A DNA stretch of 64,000 nt from Streptomyces viridiviolaceus (GTDB lineage Bacteria; Actinomycetota; Actinomycetes; Streptomycetales; Streptomycetaceae): contig NZ_BMWA01000019.1 of assembly GCF_014650995.1 (NCBI RefSeq), positions 105,798 to 169,797 of the forward strand, written 5' to 3'. The position numbers and the translations under genes are program-made. The notes under the pieces were generated by a model. That model did no database searches. It was not told where the DNA came from and worked only from the letters and a program-made list of their open reading frames with translations. Each line of letters opens with the position of its first letter. Within the stretch, counting starts at the first letter, position 1. This document shows, in pieces, positions 17,307 to 26,300 of the stretch.

Positions 17307-18337
17307 CCATGCGCGGCCGATTCGCCGTGACCGGCCTGCTCGCCGGAGCTCTCGCTCTCGCCGTGCCCGGAACGGCATCCGCGGACTGGCCCCCCAGCAA
17401 GGGCACCCAGGGCGACACCCAACAGAGCGGCAGCTCCAGCGGCGGCACCCTCATCTCCAGGGTGACGTACTCGGGTTCTGTACGCCCCAGCGGCGGTGGC
17501 AATGCCGTGCAGCCCGTGTCCGACTGGACCCCGCCCGCCTGCTGGTACGAACCGCGTTCCGTCGCCGAGTTCAGTCGGCACGTCGAGACGATGTACAAGG
17601 AGACCGTCAACACTCCCGGCCAGCACAGCTACGCCAAGACCGCGGTCGGCCAGTACCGAGACATGTACAAGGACGGCGAGTACAAGGACTACAACAAGGA
17701 GAAGGCGGACGAAGGGGCTTGGTGGGTCGCCGTCCAGAACCCTGACCGCCTGGACGATCCCGCCAGCATGGAATGCGACAAGCTCCCCTTCTGGGTGGAC
17801 AACAACGACGACCCCGGTGTGGAGCAGGCGGTTACACCCGAGATCCTCGCCGAAGCGGCCTACAACGCCATCCAGTTGCCCGAGACCCGCGTCACGCTCG
17901 CTCCGGAGAACGCCACCAAGGTCAACCTTCCCACTTGGGCCTGGCTGGACAAGTCCGAGTTCAAGGAGACGTCGGTCACGGCCTCCCTCAACGTTGCCGG
18001 CCTGAACATCCAGGCCACCACCACCGCCAAGCCCGTGTCCCTCAAACTGGAGCCCGGTACGCCGGACGCGGAGACGTACCCCGGGTCGGGTGAGTGCACG
18101 TTCGGCGAGGACGGGTCGATCGGGGAGCCGTACGCCAAGGGCAAGGCCGAGCGGACGCCGCCGTGCGGGCTCAAGTACCTGCGTTCCTCCAGCGGCGGAA
18201 GCTTCAAGCTGCAGGCGACCGTCACCTGGGAGATCACCTGGACAGGGACCGGCGGTGCCGGCGGGAAGCTGCCCGACGGAACCTTTGGGAACGACCAGGA
18301 TGTGACTGTTCAGGAAATCCAGGCCGTCAACCGGTGA
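17294..18337 (+). CDS. Secreted 347-residue protein of unknown function (cassette B)
   Basis: Same length as the cassette A protein at 4674-5717 and colinear with it: Sec signal ending A-S-A-D-W, then W-T-P-P-A-C-W-Y-E-P, P-F-W-V-D-N, K-V-N-L-P-T-W-A-W-L-D-K, P-P-C-G-L-K-Y-L-R and L-P-D-G-T-F-G...V-Q-E-I-Q-A-V-N-R. The ATG at 17294 has a G-run ribosome site 8 bases away; a GTG at 17303 would recreate the exact GTGA overlap seen in cassette A. Extracellular, probably disulfide-bonded. Unknown function. Confidence 0.8.
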   Translation: MHSVTMRGRFAVTGLLAGALALAVPGTASADWPPSKGTQGDTQQSGSSSGGTLISRVTYSGSVRPSGGGNAVQPVSDWTPPACWYEPRSVAEFSRHVETMYKETVNTPGQHSYAKTAVGQYRDMYKDGEYKDYNKEKADEGAWWVAVQNPDRLDDPASMECDKLPFWVDNNDDPGVEQAVTPEILAEAAYNAIQLPETRVTLAPENATKVNLPTWAWLDKSEFKETSVTASLNVAGLNIQATTTAKPVSLKLEPGTPDAETYPGSGECTFGEDGSIGEPYAKGKAERTPPCGLKYLRSSSGGSFKLQATVTWEITWTGTGGAGGKLPDGTFGNDQDVTVQEIQAVNR

Positions 18338-18829
18338 TGAGACACGGGATCATGACCAAGGTCGCGCGGGATCGCCTCGGCCTTCAGGCAGAGTGTGCCG
18401 CCTGGTGCAGGATCACCAAGGCTCCCGAGCCGCCCGCCAGGGTTGCAGAGGGTCGCCGGTGGCGGACCATTGCAGCCTGCGTTCGTCCGGGTCGTGGCTG
18501 ACGGTCATCACCGACGAGAAACGCAGCGAGATCCACGAGTACCTGATGCGACTGCCCCTCCTCCACAGCACCGACGCCCAACGCTCGCCAGTCCTCCCCG
18601 GTGACTGAGCGACGGCGACTGGACAGTACAGCGTTCTGAACCGTTGCCGATCGACACGGACAGGACACGACCAAACCGCCGAACACCGTACGTCCCACTT
18701 TGCCAGCACTCTCGGAGAAGTTCGCTTTGGCGAAACCGATAACCCCACCACTATCGTCAGCCGTCTTGGCCGACACTTTGTCCCACGGCGCACGCCTTAG
18801 CGTGATCAAACACGGGGGAAGGAAACTGC
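18338..18829. other. 492-base intergenic stretch; no convincing gene
   Basis: Open frames exist on both strands (longest about 140 codons on the minus strand) but lack a ribosome site or recognisable domain. Towards its right end it holds the second copy of the 41-base element (18720-18760), 69 bases before the WXG100 gene, so at least that part is a promoter region. Confidence 0.4.
18720..18760 (+). promoter_or_regulatory. Second copy of the 41-base cassette B element
   Basis: Matches 16577-16617 at about 32 of 41 positions and precedes the WXG100/exported-protein operon. The conserved part runs from GTTC through TGGCGAA and AACCCCAC to CGTCAG. Finding it at both transcription units of cassette B suggests co-regulation. 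Confidence 0.5.
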
Positions 18830-19129
18830 ATGGGTGAGCCGGACCTGACGGTCGACTTCGACTTCCTCGCAGACTGCGAGCGCAAGCTCGGTCAGCTCAA
18901 GAAGACCTTCGAGGACATCGAGAACCGCCGGGACGACATGAAGGAGCACTGGGGCTCCAGTGCCGTCGCCGGGGCCATGGAGGACTTCGTCGACAACTGG
19001 GACGACTACCGCACCAGACTCATCGAGTCCATCGAATCGGTCGGGCAGCTGGTGGCCGGCAGCAAGAAGGCGTTCGAGGACCTCGACGACGAGCTGGCCA
19101 AGGCGAACAAGAAGAAGCAGAAGAAGTGA
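18830..19129 (+). CDS. WXG100-family protein (cassette B)
   Basis: 99 residues, all helical, with the H-W-G-S-S turn at about residue 41-45 that corresponds to the W-x-G of the family, followed by A-M-E-D-F-V-D-N-W-D-D-Y. Lysine-rich tail. The stop is 4 bases before the ATG of the long exported protein, which suggests that the two are made together. Likely T7SS substrate or co-substrate; counterpart of the product at 4239. Confidence 0.75.
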   Translation: MGEPDLTVDFDFLADCERKLGQLKKTFEDIENRRDDMKEHWGSSAVAGAMEDFVDNWDDYRTRLIESIESVGQLVAGSKKAFEDLDDELAKANKKKQKK

Positions 19130-19133
19130 CGCC

Positions 19134-20489
19134 ATGACCCCGACATCCAAGCGCCGTCCGGTGGACTGGCAGCCGCTGTGCGAATCCGATCCCGTTCCCG
19201 GCGATCCGGAGGAGATCCGTGCCGAGGTCAAGCACATGATCTCGGTCGCCGAGAAACTCCGGGACCAGGCCAAGAACCTCAAGGCGATCAGCGACGAGGA
19301 CACGCTCAAGGGCAAGTACGTCAAACGCCTGCGTGAGGAGTCCGGCACGCTGGAGAAGCACATGCGGGAGGTGGCCGGACGGTACGAGCGCGTGCACGGC
19401 CATCTGACCAAGTGGTCCAACGAGCTGGAGGACTTCCAGAGCGACGCCGACAAACTCCTGCGCCAGGCCAAGGAGAAGCAGGAGGAGGTCGAGGCCGACA
19501 AGGCCAAGAAGGCCGCCTCGGAGGACAAGGACGTCCCGCACGCGTCCCCCAGCGGTACCAGTCCCGCCGACGACCCCCTCCAGCCGTACCGAACCCGCCT
19601 GCACACCCTCACTGGCAACCGGAGCACTCGCGCCAACCACTACGCCGGGAAGATCCGCGACGAGATCGACGACGTGATCGAAGACTCATGGTGGGACGAC
19701 GTCAAGGGCTGGGCCCATGACTATGCGGACGAGATCAAGGCTTTCATCGATGGTCTCGGCTGGGTCGCGACGGTGGCAGGCTTCCTGGCGCTCGCCATTC
19801 CCGGCTTGAACTTGCTCGTCCTCGGCATCGCGGCGCTCACGATCGGGCTCAGACTCCTGCTGGTGGCGTCCGGCGACGCCTCCTGGACGGATGTCATCTT
19901 CGACGTCGTGGGTGGACTGCTCGTCGTGGGTGGCCTCGGAGCCGCCGCGAAGCTCGCCAGCGGCGCCAAGGCCACCGTGGGTGCCGCCCAGGCCGCCCGG
20001 ACCGCCGGCCTGAAGCAAGGACTCAGGGGCGTCAAGGGCATCCTGGACGACACGGGGCGGATGATGACCAAATTGCCGGAAGGCCCGGGGCGGCAGGCCC
20101 TCGGAGCGGCCCGTAACGCGATACGCAAGTCCATCTCCCAGAACGTCGGCTTGGTTACTAAGGGGCCGCTCAGGGTCAGCCCGTTGTCGACGCTGGTACA
20201 CCTCGGCGACAAGGAGATGGCCGGCATGGCGAAGATGCTGCAGGCCAACAAGGCTGCCTTCCCGGCGGCCGCAGGAGCCGCGGCGGACAAGGCGTACAAG
20301 TCCTATCAGGTGGGCCTCGGCATCGCCTGGACCGGCATGGGGATGGACGTCATGGACAAGTCGCTGGGCAAGAGCGACCTGACAAGCTGGACGAAGGAAG
20401 AGTTCGGTACCGGCGAGAAGCCGTACAACGCGGCCTACTCGGACTGGAAGGACAACACCCTGAAGCCCGCCCCCGACACCCACTGGTGA
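19134..20489 (+). CDS. Putative T7SS-exported protein with membrane-active core (cassette B)
   Basis: 451 residues. The N-terminus has V-D-W-Q-P-L-C then D-P-V-P-G-D-P-E-E-I, the pattern shared with the cassette A protein, followed by charged helices. At about residues 205-275 lie two or three hydrophobic segments (G-F-L-A-L-A-I-P-G-L-N-L-L-V-L and G-G-L-L-V-V-G-G-L-G). The C-terminus, with A-Y-S-D-W-K-D-N-T-L-K, differs completely from the cassette A tip and shows no metal-binding motif. It is followed directly by a small membrane protein gene that could be protective. I cannot name an activity; a pore-forming role is only a possibility. Confidence 0.65.
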   Translation: MTPTSKRRPVDWQPLCESDPVPGDPEEIRAEVKHMISVAEKLRDQAKNLKAISDEDTLKGKYVKRLREESGTLEKHMREVAGRYERVHGHLTKWSNELEDFQSDADKLLRQAKEKQEEVEADKAKKAASEDKDVPHASPSGTSPADDPLQPYRTRLHTLTGNRSTRANHYAGKIRDEIDDVIEDSWWDDVKGWAHDYADEIKAFIDGLGWVATVAGFLALAIPGLNLLVLGIAALTIGLRLLLVASGDASWTDVIFDVVGGLLVVGGLGAAAKLASGAKATVGAAQAARTAGLKQGLRGVKGILDDTGRMMTKLPEGPGRQALGAARNAIRKSISQNVGLVTKGPLRVSPLSTLVHLGDKEMAGMAKMLQANKAAFPAAAGAAADKAYKSYQVGLGIAWTGMGMDVMDKSLGKSDLTSWTKEEFGTGEKPYNAAYSDWKDNTLKPAPDTHW

Positions 20490-20497
20490 GGATGACC

Positions 20498-20911
20498 ATG
20501 GATCTGAACTCGGCACATCGCATCGTCGAGGCCGAAGCCGGCCGCACCGGGCTCGGCACCGGCCCCAACCGGCGGCTCCGGTTGACGCTGATCATCGGGA
20601 TGCCGCTGTTCCTGCCGGTGTTGGGAATCATGATCCTGGTACCGAAGTCACTGATGAACGACGTGCTCTACGTCTATGAGGCCGGGATCATCGGCTGCCT
20701 CCTGCACTACGTCTGGGTCTTCGCGAAGTACCCCCGGTACGCGGGCCGTCCGCCCTACCTCACCCGGGATCTGGCCATGGGCGGCGGCTTCTTCCTGCCC
20801 TCGCTGTTCTTCGGTTTCTGGCCGGGCATGATCGCCGCCCCGGCGTGGGCCCTCTTCGTAGGCGCTGCCTATGCCGTGGAAGTGACCCGGGGGCGCAATG
20901 ACCACCGCTGA
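20498..20911 (+). CDS. Small membrane protein in cassette B
   Basis: 137 residues from the ATG at 20498, chosen over the ATG at 20492 because GTGAGG upstream is then well spaced. Four predicted membrane segments: L-T-L-I-I-G-M-P-L-F-L, Y-E-A-G-I-I-G-C-L-L-H-Y, a G-G-G-F-F-L-P-S-L-F-F-G segment and a final alanine-rich one. It sits directly after the exported protein and overlaps the next gene by 14 bases, the position an immunity gene would occupy. No family recognised. Confidence 0.6.
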   Translation: MDLNSAHRIVEAEAGRTGLGTGPNRRLRLTLIIGMPLFLPVLGIMILVPKSLMNDVLYVYEAGIIGCLLHYVWVFAKYPRYAGRPPYLTRDLAMGGGFFLPSLFFGFWPGMIAAPAWALFVGAAYAVEVTRGRNDHR

Positions 20912-21530
20912 GCACCGCCGGCCCCCGAACGGTTTCAACCTGGTGCCGCCGCCCGGCTGGGACGTGATTCCGCTACGCGCGGGCACCAAGGAGGCGATGG
21001 ACCGCATCGTCCGCAAGGCCGTCGCACAGTTGCCCGCCGGCTTCCCCAAGGACGACATTCCGCAGGCCCGGCTGAAGCTCACCCAGGAGATGAAGAAGGT
21101 CGTCCGCCGAGCCGGCGCCAAGGGGGGCATGACCCTCTACCTCCCCACCGAACGTCTTCACGGCGTCGCGCTGCCCGTGTCCATCGTGGCTTCGGAGCCG
21201 ATCGAGATTCCGCGGGTGAGACCCGACAGCGGCCCGGAAGCTGTCTTGGCCGCCCTCGCCTCAGTTACCCCCGGAGCCGAGACGCGGGAACTCGACGACA
21301 CGGCGGCCCTGCGCTCGGAGCGAGACGTACCCGCCGATGCCGCCCAAGGCGTCGACGTCGCCCACCGCCGGGTCGAGTACTTCGTTCCGGTACCGGACAG
21401 CGACCCCGACCAGTACCTCACCTTCTCCTTCAGCGCCCTGATCGCGCCCGGCTCGGACCCTGCCTTCTACGACACCCTGGTGGAGTTGTTCGATGCCGTG
21501 ATGGGCACCTTCCGCTGGAGCTACGCCTGA
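20898..21530 (+). CDS. Cassette B accessory protein of unknown function (~210 aa)
   Basis: 210 residues, overlapping the membrane protein gene. N-terminus with P-P-P-G-W-D-V-I-P-L, then helices, and a C-terminus of strands ending L-F-D-A-V-M-G-T-F-R-W. Its general plan equals that of the product at 3588 (end F-D-A-V-T-S-T-F-R-F), which makes it the cassette B counterpart despite low overall identity. Cytosolic. Chaperone or adaptor for T7SS cargo is a guess. Confidence 0.6.
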   Translation: MTTAEHRRPPNGFNLVPPPGWDVIPLRAGTKEAMDRIVRKAVAQLPAGFPKDDIPQARLKLTQEMKKVVRRAGAKGGMTLYLPTERLHGVALPVSIVASEPIEIPRVRPDSGPEAVLAALASVTPGAETRELDDTAALRSERDVPADAAQGVDVAHRRVEYFVPVPDSDPDQYLTFSFSALIAPGSDPAFYDTLVELFDAVMGTFRWSYA

Positions 21531-21570
21531 AGGCTCCCTTCCGCCGTGCCCCCGAAGAAAGAGACAGCTC

Positions 21571-22212
21571 GTGACCGAAGGCACCCTGTGGAGCACCGAC
21601 CTCGGCGCCCCGCTCCACATCGACACGGATGCCAACCCAGACCTCTGGGGCTATCTCCACCTGCAGATCGACAAGAAGACCTTCAAGGAATGGCTGGACC
21701 TGCACCTGACCGGCCTGGCCGCCATCCATGACGTCGAGCTCACCCGTAAGCTCCGCCGATTCCACAAGAGCTTCTACGAGCAGACGATCGTCACCCTCCG
21801 GGACAAGCTCCAGGCCGACGAGGCGTTCATCTACCACCCCGTTCCGCTGACCTACATGCCGCTGGTGATGCACGCCACCCGCCTCCACTGCGAGGCCCGT
21901 GACGCGTCCTCCTGCGAGGGAATCACCGCGCTCACGGTGCCGCACCCGGAGATCCCCGAGTGGCAGCAGCGAACCGGCAGCATTCCGTTCGCCTCTCCGC
22001 ACCTGGGCGCGGACGGGGTCCGGGTCACCCGCTCCTACCCCGCGGACAGCACCATCATGATGACCTCGGTGACGTACCACTGGCACACCCAGCCCGGCCT
22101 CCCCGACGTCCTGCTCCGCGGGCACCACGACGATCCGGAAGTGATCGCCGCGGCAATGGAGCCACTGGACGACTTCGCGCGGACGCTCCGGCTTCCTGTG
22201 ACGGCTCATTGA
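21571..22212 (+). CDS. Conserved-type protein of unknown function at end of cassette B
   Basis: 213 residues from a GTG with a weak AAAGAGA site. Cytosolic, mixed alpha/beta, several Trp and His (L-W-G-Y-L-H-L, Y-H-W-H-T-Q-P-G-L-P) and a C-terminal acidic part. It follows the accessory gene by 40 bases and looks like the end of the cassette B operon. No counterpart in cassette A and no recognised family. Confidence 0.55.
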   Translation: MTEGTLWSTDLGAPLHIDTDANPDLWGYLHLQIDKKTFKEWLDLHLTGLAAIHDVELTRKLRRFHKSFYEQTIVTLRDKLQADEAFIYHPVPLTYMPLVMHATRLHCEARDASSCEGITALTVPHPEIPEWQQRTGSIPFASPHLGADGVRVTRSYPADSTIMMTSVTYHWHTQPGLPDVLLRGHHDDPEVIAAAMEPLDDFARTLRLPVTAH

Positions 22213-22727
22213 GCGGCACCGGGGGCGGATTCGAGGCGGTGAGCCGATCTCGCCCCCCGGGGGTCTCGGAGGGGCAGTCCACGCTCCCGATGCCGGCTGT
22301 GAGGGCCGGCCGACCCGTCATGTACGACGGGTTGACCGCGGACGACACCGGCCCCGCTAAGACGCCCCGCTGGAGGCGTCCTCGACGCGGTCGATCCGAC
22401 GGCGAGGCCACCGGCGTGGTCACCGCACAGGTCCTCTTTCCGACGGGTGCCTTCACCGCGGTCTTCACGCTGCTCACGACCTATGTGAACCATTGGCCCG
22501 CAGTCCTGCGACATGCGCCCACGGTGTTCCTGGCGGCCTGGGTCACCGGCACCTGACCGGGAGTCTTCGTCGCGCCCTTGATCCCACTGCCCGAACTCGC
22601 GGCGTGGGCCACGGAGAAGCTTCGCCCGCGGCCGTCATCGGGCCCTCCCATTTCCCCCACACAGCAGTGAGGCGGGGCGGCACTCATCGCTGCCCGCCCC
22701 ACCTCAGTCGCCGTGCCGACGCAAGCG
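22213..22727. other. 515-base stretch with no intact gene
   Basis: Lies between the end of cassette B and the stop of the minus-strand WXG100 gene. Apart from a possible membrane-protein remnant (22404-22670) I see no supported gene. Confidence 0.4.
22404..22670 (+). pseudogene. Possible remnant of a small membrane protein (DUF2798-like)
   Basis: One plus-strand frame reads V-V-T-A-Q-V-L-F-P-T-G-A-F, L-T-T-Y-V-N-H-W, F-L-A-A-W-V-T-G-T, then a TGA at 22554-22556, and continues in the same frame as P-G-V-F-V-A-P-L-I-P-L-P-E-L to a TGA at about 22668. The two halves together look like a two-helix DUF2798-type protein cut by an in-frame stop. No start with a ribosome site is apparent. Tentative. 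Confidence 0.28.
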
Positions 22728-23030
22728 CTACTTGCTCCGCGCCTGCTTCGCCAGCTCCTCGTCGATCTGCTCGAACTTGTCGGCAGCCGTGGTGAGGTAG
22801 TCGCCCATGCCGTCCAGGCCGTCCAGCGTGGTCTTCGTGCCGTTGACGAACTCGTCGAAGTTCTCGTCGAAGGCCTTGGAGGAGCTCTTCGTGACGTAGC
22901 CCGACTGGACGAGGTTGTTGATGTACTTGCGGAGGCCGTCGAGCTTCTCCTGGAGCTTCTCCTTCTCCTTCACGACATGCTTGGCCGCTTCCCGCATGTC
23001 CTGATATGTGATGTCAAGGTCCTTGGCCAT
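22728..23030 (-). CDS. WXG100/Esx-type protein divergent from eccC
   Basis: 100 residues, the standard Esx length, from an ATG at 23030. Two long amphipathic helices separated by N-L-V-Q-S-G-Y-V, with S-G-Y in the place of W-x-G, followed by K-A-F-D-E-N-F-D-E-F. No signal peptide. It faces the EccC gene across a 308-base divergent region, and is the most probable direct substrate of that ATPase. The lack of the tryptophan is seen in a number of actinobacterial Esx proteins. Confidence 0.75.
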   Translation of the reverse strand: MAKDLDITYQDMREAAKHVVKEKEKLQEKLDGLRKYINNLVQSGYVTKSSSKAFDENFDEFVNGTKTTLDGLDGMGDYLTTAADKFEQIDEELAKQARSK

Positions 23031-23156
23031 GAAGCCGCTCCCTCTCAACACGCCGCAGGGCCAACCCCCGTGGCTCCCTGTTTGCGGACCGGACAGCCGG
23101 CCGTCGGCATGCGAAAACCGGTGTGATCGTCCGCTCTTGAGCAAGCAGCTTACGGG

Positions 23157-23175
23157 TGTGACTTGTGGTGTCACA
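23157..23175. promoter_or_regulatory. Inverted repeat between the Esx and eccC genes
   Basis: TGTGAC and GTCACA are separated by 7 bases, a perfect 6-base dyad, 127 bases upstream of the Esx start and 164 upstream of eccC. A candidate operator for both divergent genes. The spacing does not fit the TGTGA-N6-TCACA site of CRP-type proteins, so the binding protein is unknown. Confidence 0.4.
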
Positions 23176-23338
23176 TCCCCGCTTTGTGAACAAGCCGTCG
23201 TGAGGCCGTGTACGACGTTGCCATCGGGAACATCTCGTCGCCTCCCCGTTGCCCCACCGCGACGCCCAGCGGATATCGTCGCCTGAACTGTGACCCGCGT
23301 TGTGGAAGCGGCCGCAGGGGTGTCTGGGGAGGACAAGC

Positions 23339-26300
23339 GTGCGACTGACTCTGACCGTCGTCGACCCGTTCGGTGGAGGCACCGCCGACGTCGTGCTCGA
23401 TGCCGATCCTGAGTCCACCGTGGGGGACATCGCACAGGAGTTGGCCAAGCAGGTCGGTGTCAGCGGGGCACAGGTGATCCCCATCGGGCACCAGCGCCAG
23501 GCCGCCCCGGCCGGCAACGCGCCCCTCGTCTACGTCGACGGGTACGCCGTCGACCCCTCGGCCACGGTCATCGGGTCGCCGCTGCGCGAGGGTGCCGTCG
23601 TCAGCCTCCAGGATCCGTCCGGGTGTCTGCCCGGAGAGCCCAGCGGGCTCGTCGAGTTGCGCGTCGTCGGCGGTCCCGCCGCCGGGTTCGTGCACCGGCT
23701 CGGAGTCGGGAAGTACGACATCGGCAGCGGGCCGGCGGCGTACGTCCGGATCGACGACCCCGAGCTCGACGCCCGCGCGCTCACCCTCTCCGTCGCCACC
23801 GACGGCACCTGCAAGGTCGCCGTGCACGCCGACAAGGAGGGCGTCACCCTCGACGGCGAGTCCATGAAGGACCGCGAGGGGGACGACTGGCCGCTCGGCG
23901 GGCAGATCGCCTTGGGGAACTCGCTCGTCGAACTCGCCCGGTACTCCCCGCCCGATGCCGCCCTCAAGTGGTCCGACGACGGCATCGGGCTCGACTACAA
24001 CCGCCCGCCTCGGCTGCGTCCGCCGGAGCGGCAGACGACGTTCCGACTGCCGTCGCCGCCCCGGGAGTTCGAGGCCCGGCCGCTGCCCTGGCTGATGGCG
24101 CTGACGCCACTGGTCGGGGCGGTCGTCTCGGTGATGATCTTCCAGCGCTGGTACTACCTGATCATGGCGGCGCTCAGCCCGTTCATCCTGTTCGCCCAGT
24201 ACTTCAACGACAAGAAGCACGGGCGCAAGTCCCACGCCAAGCAGGTCAAGGAGTACAAGGAGCAGAAGGAGCGGATCGAGAAGGACGCCCAGGACGCGCT
24301 GGTCGTCGAGCGCAACGACCGGCGGCACGCCATTCCCGATCCGGCGACCGTGCTGTCCGTCGGGACCGGGCCGCGGACCCGGCTGTGGGAGCGCCGGCGT
24401 AACGACCGCGACCATCTGCTCGTGCGCTTCGGGACCGGCCGGCTGCCCTCCGAGGTGGTCCTCGACGACCCCGAGCAGGACGACCACCGCCGTCAGGTCA
24501 CCTGGAAGATCGAGGACGCTCCCGTAGCCCTGTCCCTGCGTTCCCTCGGCGTCATCGGCGTCGCCGGGCCCGGGGACTCCGCCCGTGCCCTCGGACGCTG
24601 GGCCGTCGCGCAGACCGCCGCGCTGCACAGTCCCATGGACGTGCAGTTCTACGTGCTGAGCGAGAACTCCGCGCAGAGCGAGTGGGACTGGGTGCGGTGG
24701 CTGCCGCATGCCCGGCCCTCGGGCGGTCAGGACGTGAACGTCCTCATCGGCACCGACGCCGAGACCGTCGGTGCCCGCATCGGCGAGCTGACGCAGATCC
24801 TCGACGCGCGCAAGAAGGCCGCCGAGCAGAACCGCGGACAGGGGACGACGTTCGGCGATCCGGACATCGTCGTCGTCTGGGACGGCTCGCGTCGGCTGCG
24901 GTCCCTGCCCGGGGTGGTGCGGCTGCTGCGCGAGGGGCCGTCCGTGTCCATGTACGCCCTCTGCCTCGACGCCGAGGAGCGGTTCCTGCCCGGCGAGTGC
25001 CAGGCGTTCGTCGTCGCCGAGCCCAAGGCCGAGGAGACCGACCCGGCGCGGCAGGAGCAGCAGCCGCAGCAGGTGGTCGGCGGGTTCCCCTCCTTCCAGG
25101 CCTGGCACACCGGGGCCGCGTCCCAGCCGGAACAGCAGGCCCGTGTCGAGAAGTTGCGGCTCCGGGTCGAGGAGGCGGGTGCGGAGCGCATCCCGAACGT
25201 CCGGCCCGACTTCGTCACCGCCGCCTGGTGTCTGCGGCTCGCCCGGTCGCTGTCCCCGCTGCGGGACATCAGCGGCGAGACCGAGGACTCGGCGCTGCCC
25301 GGCTCCAGCCGGCTCCTCGACGTGCTCCAGCTGGAGCCGCCGACGCCGGACGCGATCAGTGCGCGCTGGCGGATGGGCGGGCAGTCGACGCTCGCCGTCA
25401 TCGGTGAGTCGTACGACGGTCCCTTCGGCATCGACATCCGCAAGGACGGGCCCCACGGCCTGATCGCCGGTACGACCGGTTCCGGTAAGTCGGAGCTGCT
25501 CCAGACGATCGTCGCCGCGCTGGCCGTCGCCAACACCCCCGAGAACATGACCTTCGTCCTCGTCGACTACAAGGGCGGGTCCGCGTTCAAGGACTGTGTG
25601 AAGCTGCCGCACACCGTCGGCATGGTCACCGACCTCGACGCCCACCTCGTCGAGCGTGCGCTGGAGTCGCTGGGTGCCGAGCTGAAGCGGCGCGAGCACA
25701 TCCTCGCCGCCGCCGACGCCAAGGACATCGAGGACTACCAGGACCTGGTCCGGCGGGACCCCTCGCACGCTCCGGTGCCCCGGCTCCTCATCGTCATCGA
25801 CGAGTTCGCGTCCATGGTGCGGGACCTGCCCGACTTCGTGACCGGCCTGGTCAACATCGCCCAGCGAGGCCGTTCCCTCGGCATCCACCTGCTGCTCGCC
25901 ACGCAGCGGCCCAGCGGTGTCGTCTCCCCCGAGATCAGGGCCAACACCAACCTCCGCATCGCGCTGCGCGTGACGGACGCCGGTGAGTCGACCGACGTCA
26001 TCGACTCGCCCGAGGCCGGGCAGATCGCGAAGAGCACGCCCGGCCGCGCCTACGCCCGGCTGGGCCACGCCTCCCTGGTCCCCTTCCAGTCCGGCCGGGT
26101 CGGAGGCCGTCGGCCCGGTGCCGCCGACCCGGCCGCCCTCGCGCCCTGGGTGAGCCCGCTGAGCTGGGAGGACCTGGGCCGGGCGGCGCTGAGCAAGCCG
26201 AAGGCCGAGGCCCGCGAGGACGACGAGATCACCGACCTCAAGGTGCTCGTCGACGCGGTGCGGGACGCCAACAGCGCCCTCGGTATTCCGGCGCAGCACA

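Noticed and set aside
18384..18809. Minus-strand gene of about 140 codons upstream of the cassette B WXG100 gene
   Set aside because: No ribosome site or domain, and it would overlap the conserved 41-base element that fits a promoter better.
23157..23175. CRP-type binding site
   Set aside because: Arms look like TGTGA/TCACA but the spacing is 9 rather than 6 bases.
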